NCBI RefSeq assembly: GCF_901709675.1
Contig: NC_051101.1
Coordinates: 1,118,001 to 1,182,000 of the forward strand
Length of the DNA: 64,000 bases
Direction of reading: 5' to 3'
Source of the DNA: Syngnathus acus
Taxonomy: Eukaryota; Chordata; Actinopteri; Syngnathiformes; Syngnathidae
In this document: in pieces, positions 10,885 to 22,324 of the stretch
How positions within the stretch are numbered: the first letter of the stretch is position 1
How the letters are laid out: each line of letters starts with the position of its first letter
Position numbers and translations under genes: made by a program
The notes under the pieces: generated by a model
Seen by the model: the letters and a program-made list of their open reading frames with translations, nothing else
The model's database searches: none
What the model was told of the DNA's origin: nothing

Positions 10885-12460
10885 CACTGCTCAAAAAAAT
10901 TAAAGGAACACTTTGAAAACACATCAGATTTCAATGGTGAAAAGAAAAATGTTGGATATATATACTGATATGGACAGTTTGATGTCTCAGGAACAAAAGG
11001 ATGCCACATCTTTTGATGGAAATAAAAGTTTTCAGCCTACAGAGGGCTCAGTATATAGACACCCCAAAAATCTAAGTGAAAAAATGATATGGCAGGCTCG
11101 TCCATTTTGCCTAAATTCAATTTCTGCAACTCAGAATTCTTTTCAATATCTCGTGTGGCCCCCCCGAGCTTGTATGCATGCTTGACAATGTCGCGGCATG
11201 CTCCTAATGAGACGACGGATGGTGTCTTGTGAGATGTCCTCCCAGATCTGTCTAAGGGCATCAGTGAGCTCCTGTAAAGTCTGAGGAGCAACCTGGCGGC
11301 GTCTGATGGACCGAAACATTGTCCCAGAGGTGTCCTATCGGGTTTAGATCAGGTGATCGTGAGGGCCATTCAATTGTGTCAATTCCTTCATCCTCCAGAT
11401 ACTGTCTGCATACTCTTGCCACATGAGGACACATTGTTGTGGATCAGGAGGAACCCAGGACCTACTGCACCAGCGTAGGGTCTGACCATGGGTGCAAGGA
11501 TTTCTTCCCGATACCTAATGGCAGTCAGACTGCCGTTCTCTAGCCTGTAGAGGTCTGTTCGTCCCTCAATGGAAATGCCTCCCCAGACCATCACTGACCC
11601 ACCACTGAACCGGTCATGCTGAATGATGTTGCAGGCAGCATAGCGCTCTCTTTGGCTTCTCCAGATCCTTTCACGTCTATCACAGGTGCTCAGGGTAAAC
11701 CTGCTCTCATCTGTGAAAAGTACAGGGCGCAGTGGCGGACTTGCCAATTCTGGTCTTCTGTGGCAAATGCCAATCGAGCTACACGGTGCTGAGCAATGAG
11801 CACAGGGCACACTACAGGACGTCGTGCCCTGAGGCCACCCTCGTGAAGTCTGTTTCTTACTGTTTGGGCAGAGACATTCACACCAGTAGCCTGCTGGAGG
11901 TCATTCTGTAGGGCTCGGGCAGTGCTCAACCTGTTCCTCCTTGCACAAAGCAGCAGATATCGGTCCTGCTGATGGAATGAGGACCGTCTACGGTCCTGTC
12001 CAGCTCTCCTAGAGTAACTGCCTGTCTCCTGGAATCTCCTCCATGCTCTGGAGATTGTCCTGGGAGACACATCAAATCTTCTTGCAACAGTACGCATGGA
12101 TGTGCCATCCTGGAGGAGTTGGACAATCTGCGCAACTTCAGGAGGGTTCAGAAATCGCCTCATGCTCCCAGTCGTGATAATGACTCTAGCTAAAGCCAAC
12201 ACTTGTGGAAAAACTGTTAAAAAAGATCAAGAGGGTGGAACTTGAAATGGCCTCCACCTGCAAAAGCAGTCCTGTTTTGGGGACCATCTCATTGTTGCCC
12301 CTCTAGTGCACCTGTTGTTAATTCCATCAACACCAATGCAGCTGAAACTGATTAACAATCCCCTCTGCCACGTACCTGACAAAAACCTTATCAGAAAAGT
12401 CTAATTGAATTCATGCCATACCCTGATAAAAAACTGTTCCTTTAATTTTTTTGAGCAGTG
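10885..12460 (-). mobile_element. Degenerate Tc1-like transposon downstream of vars1
   Basis: Terminal repeats cactgctcaaaaaaattaaa and the inverse, with TA on both sides. The minus strand encodes a Tc1-type transposase: helix-turn-helix DNA-binding part (12202-11690, containing [19 protein letters not shown]) and the catalytic part in another frame (11810-11388, containing FTDESRF and GGSVMVWGGI). At least two frameshifts separate the parts. The second catalytic Asp is Asn (LLIHNNV) and the final Glu is Gly (LNPIGHLW). Inactive. Confidence 0.92.
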
Positions 12461-12524
12461 TATTTCTATGATGACACTTTGCACCAATGGTGTCCTTGTA
12501 AGAATTTAAACTTTTTTTTTTTAA

Positions 12525-12938
12525 TGGGTTTATTAACATAACACATACATACAAAAAAAAAAAAAAAAAAAAGAAAACAGGTCGGGACAGAATGGGTAAC
12601 GGGTAGGGGAGTGATATGATATGGGGGTGTGGTGTGAGTTGGGAGTTAAGTTAAAGTCCCAATGATCGTCACACACACATCTGGGTGTGGTGAAATTTGT
12701 CCTCTGCATTTGACCCATCCCCGTGTGATTTTGATCCATCCTCTGGGGGAGAGGGGAGTGAGCAGCAGCGGCGAATCATTTGGTGATCTAACCCCGCAAT
12801 TCCAACCCTTAATGCTGAGTGCCAAGCAGGGAGGCAATGGGTCCCATTTTTATAGTCTTTGGTATGACCCGGCCGGGGTTTGAACCCACAACCTTCCAGT
12901 CTCAGGGCGGACACTCTACCACTAGGCCACTGAGCTGG
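12525..12938 (-). mobile_element. tRNA-derived SINE (family S1), full length
   Basis: On the minus strand the head reads like a tRNA: an A-box-like tggcctagtggtagagtg and a B-box within ggttgtgggttcaaacccc, followed by a family body and an A/T-rich tail. The same body recurs, 5'-truncated, at 39282-39651. It sits between the vars1 and abhd16a 3' ends. Confidence 0.82.
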
Positions 12939-13470
12939 TAGTTTACTGCAAGCGTAAGGTAAAAGATAAGTACACAAACATATAAAGTCAACAACCTTCA
13001 ACAATGACAAAATAAATGACAATAAGAGAGGGAGAGAAGAAAGTATGGGGAGGGACAGTACAATTTGCAATTTGATGTCATAATGATAATAGCAATAAGA
13101 ATACAATGTGGAATATATTAATACTCGTAAGAATAGTACATCCTAAAAAGTCAATAAATAATAGTCATTGAGGCCAGACTGCTTCACCCACATCCCTGCC
13201 CTGCTTCCTATTTCTTTGTGTGTTTCCTTATATTTTCTCAATTCTTTCTCAGTGTCAACTTTTTAACCAGCCAAAAACGACAAAACAATTGCCTTGATTA
13301 TTCAAAGACTTTATTCAGCAAATTTAGCAATTTGATAACACGTCCAGAATAACAGAATGGAGGATTTTCTTCTCCCAAGCAGGGGGGTGGAAAATTTCTT
13401 AAAACAACTTAGTTTAGTGCTACACTTAAAAAAAACAAAATGACATGGTGCTGAGGGTGAGGCCATTTTC
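12939..13470. other. Intergenic gap and abhd16a 3' UTR
   Basis: A/T-rich sequence without coding signal up to about 13290; from there to the abhd16a stop it is taken as the abhd16a 3' UTR, defined by the minus-strand AATAAA at 13315-13310. Confidence 0.5.
13310..13315 (-). terminator. abhd16a: Probable abhd16a polyadenylation signal
   Basis: TTTATT on the plus strand is AATAAA on the minus strand, about 155 bp past the abhd16a stop codon and outside any repeat. Confidence 0.6.
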
Positions 13471-16400
13471 CTAGTACGTTTTCCTAAAACACTCCCGCGG
13501 GGGTTGAAACTCGGAGGCGGGGAGCGGTGTGCAGTGTGTCGTATCCAAGATTCTCACATGCTTGCGAGCCTTACGGGAGGGGAAGAAAAATAATAAATTA
13601 TTTTCCAATTCTCACTTTTTCCTTTTTTGACCAGAGGTGAACGGATGGAGGGGAAGCATAGCGCAAGCCATAATTGACGGCTCGCCTCTCCTTTCATGTT
13701 AAATGACTTCAATAAGCCAGGCTGGCTGCCAAGGAAGTATATTACAGCAGGCGGGAGAGCCCAGAGCGCAAGTGAGATGGTTCCCATGGCGACAGAGAGG
13801 ATTAAAAAAATAAACTATTTGAGTGCTGACTGTGTGGTGTGATCTTACCAGGAAGAGAGCCAGATGTTGCTTCTCTTTTGTGGTCAAGTCCTCACCTGGG
13901 GAGAACGGAAGAGGGTGTCACCTGGCTGTGCTGACGATGATAGTGGAGGACGCCGACGCACTCACCGACATTCCAGGGAAACTCAACCTCCTTGAGCACA
14001 TGGTACGACTCAAGTACAGTGTCGCACCAGTTGTCGTCCACTTTGTAGCCGTTGTACACCGTTGCTCCATGCCAAAAAACAGTTCCATTCTTTTACCCAT
14101 TTAGGTAGCATTAGCGTTTTGGAAATTTTGGCAGTTTTGGTCTGCCTTGCTGTTCATTTGCAGTGTAACTAACAACAGTTGTACCTAAATAGTTGTTCAC
14201 AACATGTTTTTAACTTCAAAGTTAAATAAAAGTGATGTGTATCTGCGAATCAATGTCGTTCCTTACCTGCCAATTCGGGACTGCCGCAAGTCAGCCAATC
14301 TTTGACCACGGTGACCGCTTCATAGGTCATTATTTTGGGATACCTGGAGAGGTCACAAAGAAAAGGTCCAAGCGACGGCATAATGCCGCATGGGTGGCAC
14401 GCACGGCGGGCGCTAACCTGAAAGTCAGCAGATTGAGCACGAGGTCGTTTCCTCGGTTGGACACGATGTGCTCAAAATTGAAGTTCGGCATGGGACTTGG
14501 AAAATCAGACCCAGAAATAGACAAAAGCGCAGCCTGATCATTCATAAACACTTGCAGGTTTCTGATTTTGTGTTAGATGTATTTTCATTCAAAAATCTAT
14601 TTTTTAAAAATTGGGGAGGAGAATGCCTCACCGTGTGGCCATGATCTCATCTCTGCTCCTCCGCACAAGCAGCACAGGCCCCTGGTATCTGCGGCGAGGC
14701 AAGCGCACATGTCACAGCGGCTCAATGGATGCTTTTCCCCAAAACCATTTTGGCGGACTCACTTGAGAAGCTGCTCGGAAACGTTGAGGTTGAGGTACTG
14801 TCGCACCGCGTACTGCACCAGTGGGCCTGATGCGCAACACAAGCAGGCACATATGATTAGCTAGATAGTTTGAGCTATGCCGTTATATTGGTGTGACCCT
14901 TCTTTTGCTTTCATTGGCCTTCCCTTCTCAATGACACTCTTAGCACATATATTGGTTTCAGTTAAGACCGCACACAGGCTAGGCAGAGTCGCCCCCTTGT
15001 TGGTGGGTGGCCAAGAGTATAAGAGTAGCAATCCCGGAGGTGGGGGTTAGATCTTCTTCTGCAACCCAACAAAGAAGGCTACGCAAGTGTAGTCGATCTT
15101 TCTGGCATACATGAAATAGTTAGACTGAGAAGGCAGCCTCCTGGGAATGACTTAGCATAGCGAGCATTATAGATACAAGAACCGGGACAAAATGTATCAC
15201 AGGCGTTAGTACAACCTAATGCTAATGGGGGACACAAGCAACCTGTGGAAACACTCACACCAGCTTCCAGGCATGGCCTTGAGGGCCAAAGGTAGAAGGT
15301 CATCGAAAGTGGCGTCCAGCACTACCGATTGGATCTCGGGGTAGGACATCGCCGCCCAACTTGCTATAGAGAAATGGTGGGGGGCATTTTTGATATTGCG
15401 GTTCATGGTGACCAGCCGTTTTTTTTTTAATGCTCATTGATGATGATTGCGCGACCTGTGAACCCGCCTATGGACCAGGCATAAATGACAATGTTACACA
15501 GGGGAAACCGCAGTTTGTGCACGGCGAACTGGATGACGGCGTCCATGGCGTTGGCCTCATTCTGAGGGAGGGGCACCCCCTGCAACACAAAATAAAGGCG
15601 CCTTGGACTTGGGCCTTAGATCACAGCGTTTCTCTCTCATTTCATTCATTCCCTCTGCTGGATTCCCAACACGCCGAGAGAACAACGAGAGCTTACGGTG
15701 CTGCCTCCGAAGCCTGGATGGTTCCAGCCCAGTACGGAGTAGCCGTCTGAGGAGGGCGGCAAAGGCAATACGGCTCAATCGGGTGCAAAACCGGAAATGC
15801 TGAATAGCCACAACGAGGTCTCACCCTCCAGCGGGGTGTACATGCACCCCACCTCGTAGAAGCCGGCGTTGCCCTCGCAACAGATGACCTGGGGGTACAA
15901 GAAAACGTACCCATGACTCACACGTGCACACACACGCACGCACGCATAGAGAAATTTACCAGCGTTTGGGCCTTGACTCTGTCTGTTTGTTTGTCCCTAC
16001 GGTCCACAAACATTGTGTCAATCTGGTTACCGTCGCAGGCCAGCAGCTTGTTTCTCTGGCCGTCAAACTGCGAGGGATATTTTTTATTTATTTAGTGGAA
16101 TAAGTTGACATGTTATGGATCCATATAGTTATTTCCATTCTGCATCAAACACCATTGATTCTAAAAAGATTCAAAGTCAACCTTTGTAGCTCCCACTGCG
16201 TTACCTTCTCGACCAGCTTGGCCTGGCCTTCCTCCAGCATGGGCCTCATGGCTTTCTGCAGCAGTCCCACCGAGCCTGGGTACAGCATCCTCCTCCCGAA
16301 GGTGTGCACCATGAGGTAACTGCAACACATGCCAAATAGTCAGCATGCGCCGTCGTGCAAAAATCAGATAATTGAAGCCCGACGGGCAAAAACAAACACC

Positions 16401-19400
16401 TGACGACGTGGTAGGCAAAAGATCGCAAGGAGTGCAGCCCGGTGTCCGCTTGGGGCTGGTGCTTCAGCAGGGAGACGCTGGGCTTCGTTGACTTCCTGTC
16501 ACACACGTGGTGGAAATCAAAGCAAGGAGCCAAAGAAACGTTACAAAAGAAAAAATCAAAATCGGATCGAGTCAAGTCCTTCGCGCTGTTAGTTGGTGTA
16601 ACAGGAATTTACCGAAGTCAAATTCCTTGTTTGGCACGCTCAAACATGGCGAATAAAAACTGTTGAATCTTGAATTGTGGCCAGTTGACGTCACTATTTA
16701 GAAGTACCGTTTTTTTCCATGTATAATACGCACCCTAAAAATGGCATGTCGATGCTGGAAAAAAGCCTGTACCCATGTATAATAAGCACCCAAATTTTGA
16801 CTCCTACTTAAGTCCGTAAACGTAAAATTATTTCAGAAAAAAGATCATCTTTGGGAACAACCGGATGTTATTCTGCCGGTCAGTATCACTGCGCATGCGC
16901 TATCAAACTCGATAGCGGAGAAATGTTTCGGATTTGTGTAGGGTACATTGTGACAGCAAACGAGCAGGTGATCGAGCAAGCGTCTGATACGAGAGCATTG
17001 TGTTCGTATGGAGCGTGTTTGAAGTGAACAGCAGAGAAGAAAGGAACAAGGCAAAGTGTTGTGAAATAAAATATTACCTGTAATACGCATTTTGTTATTT
17101 GCTGATTGAAACTGCTAATTAAAGTGTGAATTGAAACTAATAGGTAGAGAACTGAACTCTCGCTCTTTATATAGCTGACGTGTCTTGCGCATCCGTTCTG
17201 CGCATACTGTCATGGCGGCCTCCGTATGATATCCGGTCCGCGATGGAGATTAAAAAACAAACAATATTTGACAATAACACACCATCAAGGATTGCATCAT
17301 CGCATCAAACGATGTGTCGTCAATTATGAAGTTTACTGACTAAGTGTGTTGGGCAGGATGGCTGAATGCGATGCGCGATTGACAACAAACAAGAAGAAAG
17401 GTGATTTCAAGTTTTATTTCGAGGGAGATTTTCTTCAAAAATTGTTGTACCCATGTATAATACGCACCCAAGATTTTAGGACAATAAATTAGTTAAATTT
17501 TGCGCATTATACATGGAAAAAAACGATAGTTGCAATTATGTTCATCAAATTGTATGTAGCATAAGTTACTAGTGGTAACGATACTTGATATCAACTTACG
17601 GGTTGCTGACTTCGGTCCAGCTGAAATCTACAGGCCAGTAAGAGAAGTCAAAGTTGTAGCAGCGCAACTTCTTCTACAAGGAAGCCAAAGGCAGAAATTG
17701 AGTCATTTATCATTCTCAATCCCTGACCGAAAACGCACTGGCTCACCTTGTTGTCAGGCGACTGATTCTTCATTGCCTCGTCCAAAATGCAAAGGAACTC
17801 AAGATACTCAGCGTTCTTCAATCTTCCCAAGCCTCGAGGGAGGAAAACGGGTAGATCATACAGTGGCGCCTCGCCGTACGAGTTCCAGGATTGTTTTACA
17901 GGAGCGGTACAGCATTCTTTTAACAGCTAGGTATCTTTTTTTTTTTTTTTGCTAAAGTTGTGAAAAGAACCATCGGCATATGCGGTGTGTATCTGTGTGG
18001 CCTCACCTCGAAGACACGCCACGCCGAGAAGACACAGCAGCGTCGTCGCCACATACTGACTCGCACTGCAGATGTAGCCTAAAAAAACACACGAGCAATC
18101 GACATCACGAGGATTCAATTATTTGTGCTAGTGCCCGTGTCAATTTATGCTAGCTAATGCTATTGTGCCTCACGTCAAAGTGTTTTATGCTCAGGTTGGA
18201 TATTTTGAATACAAAATAGTTTGTTTGCGTAACATGGGCACAAGATTGAAGATACGCTAGAAGCATGGCGTTGACGCCTTTTGATCTTTTTGCCGCTATT
18301 TTGTGGTTCAGGAGTTGTATCGGTTATACGTGGCAAGTCTCGGTCCCCTAACCCTATTCCCTATTTTTCTTTCTTTTCTTGAGAGCGCTTGTGCACCCCC
18401 ACGTGGATTGCGCCCTGGGCGGTCGGTCGCCCATATTGCCATTGCCCATAGCCCAGTGCTTCTCAATTTTCTGTGATGCCCCCCCTAGGGAGAAGAAAAC
18501 ATTTCGCCCCCCCTCAAACCTCAAGCATCTTATCAGCATGATTGGGGTGCAATGACTTTATAAGTGCCGCCTTAATTTATTTGGCTTCATACTGTCCGCT
18601 GCCAACATTGTAAGGCACAGTAAACACACCGGTCTTTGCTCGTCTCCCATCGTAGTTGCACTGAAGCCGAGTGCTAAAGTACGCTTCGTCATAGTTCCTT
18701 GTCTTAGCTTTCGTGTGACTCTCTTATCTCCGTCTCTCTCCGCCGTTCTTTTCAACCCTGTTCAATATTTTTCCATGGTGTCCCACTGCACTTTTTATCG
18801 CCTGCTCTGTGCTGAGTGTGCGTATGTTCCATGCGCTCTACACTGTAGAGTAGGGATGCACCGAAAATTCGGCCACCGAAACTTTTCGGCCGAAAATGAC
18901 CCAAAAGTGCATTTTCGGTTTTTGGCCGAAAGACCTAAATCACCGAAACAACACGGCCGAAACTTGTGATGACGTGAGCAAACAGCGCAGCCAGCACGCG
19001 GGAAAACGGGATAAGAGCCAGCATGTCTGCGGTGTGGACTGATTTCACTATCTCAGAGAAAGACCCACGGATAGCGATTTGCAAAACATGCAATGCTGAA
19101 ATTTCAAGAGGAAGCAAAAGGTTTCTCCACGTCGGGTTTAATTCATCACCTGAAATCCAAACATCCCGATCGCCATTCTGAATATGAGAAGAAGGCGACA
19201 CAGAAAAGGAAACTGACACCGAGCACGCCCACTCCGTCTGTGGCGGACGTTTTTGAAAAGGCAAGAAAGTTCTCCAGTGATTCTGCCAAGAGAACATATT
19301 TAATTTTACAGTCTTTCAGCAGGCCAGTCAGTTATAAGCCTGTAAATTATTATTTAATGTACACGAGTGGGGTCAAGTTAAACATTTTATTTTTATTTTA

Positions 19401-21281
19401 TTTTGGAATTTTAATTTATATTGTGCATTGTTGTAATGTCAGTGCTAAATAAATATTTTCATACTTTTGTAACTGGTTTATTGCAATGCCTTGATTTTAG
19501 TGAGGTTAGTACACATGTAGCCATAAATGCTGTGGTTCTAATAACTGACAATCATTTCTTTCGGTGTTTCGGTTTTCGGCCTTGGTTTCCTCATTTTTGG
19601 TTTTCGGTTTCGGCCAAGAATTTTTATTTCGGTGCATCCCTACTGTAGAGCGACTACTCTTTGCGCACACTCTTCCAGTGATATCGCCACTCCCACCTAC
19701 TGCAGTGGATGACTAATTACCCTTTAATCTAGCACAGCCAAAAGAAAAGCATGTTCCCTGGTGTCACACGCGCCCCCCTTGGTATCGGGCACGCCCCACT
19801 ATTTGAGAAGCACTGCCATAGCCAAAACCGGCCCTGCGAATAAGCCTCTTATTGTTCAGTTATGGCCTCATGTAAACATTGTTAAAGTTACTTTATACTT
19901 GCATGGCAGTTCAGAATGATAAAAACAAATGATACTTTAAAATGTTGACCGTAGAGTAAATTAAGTTTGAATGATGGCCACAGTTTGACCTTGACAAACT
20001 GAATCTTGCCATTTCCATTATTTACTATGGAAAATGCAAATGTTTTGGAAATAAAAAGTAATATCGCTTAGAAGTCTTTACTGACCTTTTCCATACAGAA
20101 AGCACAGCAATAAGGGAGAGCTATAGTAGCACAGATACCAGGCAGCTGAAGCCTGGAGGAAAAACAAACACATGAATCATTACTATCATCATAATCCACA
20201 TTTTCTTCCAGGGTGGCCCAAATATTCCACACCAAATAAATTCATGTTAGAATACGCTTACTGACACAGCCAAGAATTTTGTCTGCGTGCTTCTCCAAGC
20301 TCCCCGGCTGGTAGTTCCATCCCTGAACAAAGCAAAAAAAGTAAACCATCGACATGCAAACACTATTTGTTGTTATCAAAAACTGGTCCAATCTAATCTA
20401 AATTGACGTATCCTCGCAGTCCCCCAAATCATGAAATAAGTCAAAAGGTGCCGCCTCAATGGACATTTCAAAACATTAATTAAAAACGCATTTGCTTAGG
20501 CAAGAATTCTAGTAGGACCTGGTTGCTTTATTTATTTATTAAAGTTTGTATTTCATAGATTTAAAATGGAGTGGTTCCGTTATTAAATCGTTTTTATTTC
20601 ATTGATTTAAAATAAAGTGGTTCGGTTATTAGAATCACTTCACTTGTCATTTTGCTAAAGAGTGATACGTAAATAAGAACTGTCCGTCCCACTGTACCGC
20701 ATATCATGCTAACGTTGTGGCAGTGTTGAACACACGCAGCTGCCTTTCCAAAAACGACTTCATTCCAAGACTGCCAACAAGATTCTCACCATGAAACACC
20801 ACATGAAAGACATAAATGCAGACGCGTCCCCCCCAACCGGGTGCCTGCTGGGTGAAACGCCTGCTCCTGTCACAAGATTAGCATTAATCGATGGCTTCAT
20901 TGAGAACGTTCGCCAATCTGTGATTGTTTTATATGGGAGATAAACGGTAAAAAAAAATATATATCACAAGCAAATAATGATAATGCTGCACGTTTTTTGT
21001 TTCATTCCTTATTCTAGCTGTTAACCTCGTTACGCAATGTCAGCAAGCGCAGGGTAAATATTGCAGACTTCCTCAATTAGCCAATCGGGAGCGACATGCT
21101 CAGCTAATAGTCACCAAAACGCTTCTGCTTGTGGGCACGGCTGCATCGAAATGCAGGGGAAAGACGTGCATGCTCTTACCGTCCATACTACTCGATCATA
21201 GGGCCAATACGGGAACGGGTGGTGATGAATTCTGTGCAGGTGAGGGCCGAAAAGACAACGAAGCCACATCCTAGCGGCCAT
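13471..21281 (-). CDS. abhd16a: ABHD16A phosphatidylserine lipase, complete, 20 exons, 546 residues
   Basis: This membrane serine hydrolase releases lysophosphatidylserine from phosphatidylserine. Exons on the minus strand: 21281-21180, 20322-20266, 20152-20086, 18078-18007, 17832-17747, 17673-17600, 16495-16400, 16319-16205, 16067-15960, 15888-15825, 15746-15697, 15579-15456, 15363-15259, 14826-14763, 14688-14632, 14495-14418, 14343-14267, 14064-13966, 13895-13849, 13569-13471. They sum to 1641 nt and all phases join. Exons 3-4 give the hydrophobic hairpin. The nucleophile serine is in YAWSIGGFT (exon 12) and the acid in RRSRDE (exon 15). The histidine expected in exon 18 is not at the usual place. 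The start MAARMWLRCLFGPHL was preferred over an in-frame ATG at 21317 because it aligns with mammalian ABHD16A (558 residues). Introns 3 and 6 carry transposons. Confidence 0.95.
16604..16675 (+). mobile_element. 3' stub of LINE B in abhd16a intron 6
   Basis: About 70 bp match the 3' end of the LINE seen on the minus strand at 44330-44400 (ccttgtttggcacgctcaaa and the gaatcttgaatt tail). It is a severely 5'-truncated insertion. Confidence 0.65.
16707..17526. mobile_element. MITE M1, copy 2, uninterrupted 820 bp
   Basis: Inverted ends ccgtttttttccatgtataa, TA on both sides. This is the longest intact member in the window and supplies the empty-site reference for the foldback insertion in copy 1 (gaaactaataggtagag at 17133-17149). 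It lies in abhd16a intron 6. Confidence 0.88.
18454..19815 (-). mobile_element. hAT element in abhd16a intron 3, carrying a second hAT
   Basis: Ends cagtgcttctcaa and ttgagaagcactg, flanked by the 8-bp duplication ccatagcc (18446-18453 and 19816-19823). The minus strand at 18755-18558 encodes a ZBED-type N-terminal fragment (CLLCLTMLAADSMKPNKL). Without the nested element at 18851-19642 the host element is about 570 bp and non-autonomous. Confidence 0.88.
18851..19642 (+). mobile_element. Second hAT element nested in the first
   Basis: Ends tagggatgcaccgaaa and ttcggtgcatcccta, with the duplication ctgtagag at 18843-18850 and 19643-19650. The plus strand from 19024 encodes a BED finger (CKTCNAE, then HHLKSKH), but a frameshift near 19125 separates the cysteine pair from the histidine pair. 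No catalytic domain. Confidence 0.9.
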
Positions 21282-22324
21282 ACTTTCTGGATAACGACGG
21301 AATCCTGCGGTGGCCAAATTTTACCCAAGGCGAAATCGGTCTGTTTCGTAATGAGAGGATAAAATAGAAATGCAGCGCACCTTTTCCCAAAGAAAAACTA
21401 CACGAAGTACAACAGAAAGCCAACATAATTACTTACAGGACATTGAAATGAAATCCTGTGGCAGACGTGAGGAACACATCCTTATTTTATGATTTTCTGC
21501 CAACAACTGTGGCGAGATACAAGTCATCAAAGCAAGAGACACCTTGACATCACGAAGAACAAACATATGTATATACATTCAATTTGAATATACATTGAAT
21601 TTAAATGGCTTGATCTTTGAAGTGCCTGCATACAACAACTGTAAAATAAAACGTACACACATCATTTATGATTGTGTTTAATTATGAAGCAAAATTATGG
21701 CATGTCACTTATATATATCAAAACACAAGAACTGCTTTAAATTGTGTGTGTGTGTGTGTAAGGGGGGGAGTGCATACAATTTCTCCTCTAACACCCAGTA
21801 TATGTCTGTTTAAAAAATCCCCCTTTGATCACAGCTATTGACATACAAGCAAATAAGCACCACTCTTGAGAACGTTTACACACTTGCGTGACATTTGCAA
21901 GCCTATCCAAGATCCAATTATAAAATCCAGTTCTTGTGCTGCTCATAAAAGTCCCCCCCGCCCCTGCTGATGCACGCAGGTGAGCAGATGTGCCAGCAGC
22001 ATGAGGGTGACATGTGCATGGAGCTGATCAGTTCAAGTGCTGAAAAGGGGGCACAAAGACAAACTTGCTATACCACCCCCAAAGGTGTTTTTCACCTTTA
22101 GAGACGTACAAACGCACACACGTGCAGACAGCCCACGCAATGTGAACAACACAGGCGGCGAAGCGTTGCCTGTCAGCGCGTGATGCCATATTGTGCCACA
22201 GTGTCAAAGTGATATTCAGTCTGTATGAAAAAAAAATCCAGGGCACACATGAAAAGCACACACACGCGCGCACATATACACACACATACACACACGCGCA
22301 CCATGATGTAATGCTTCTCTTTGC
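21282..22324. other. Intergenic spacer between abhd16a promoter and the G6F-like 3' end
   Basis: About 1 kb holds the abhd16a 5' flank and the 3' flank of the G6F-like gene. A short GT microsatellite (21744-21759) and a (CA)-rich stretch (22255-22297) are the only repeats I see. No clear TATA box. Confidence 0.4.

Noticed and set aside
12878-12938. A tRNA gene
   Set aside because: A- and B-box-like motifs are present but belong to the head of a SINE with a family body and A/T-rich tail; a second body copy is at 39282.
20770-20875. Possible extra abhd16a exon between exons 1 and 2
   Set aside because: Acceptor- and donor-like sites exist, but the phase does not join, while exon 1 (ends ACG, phase 0) joins exon 2 at 20322 directly.
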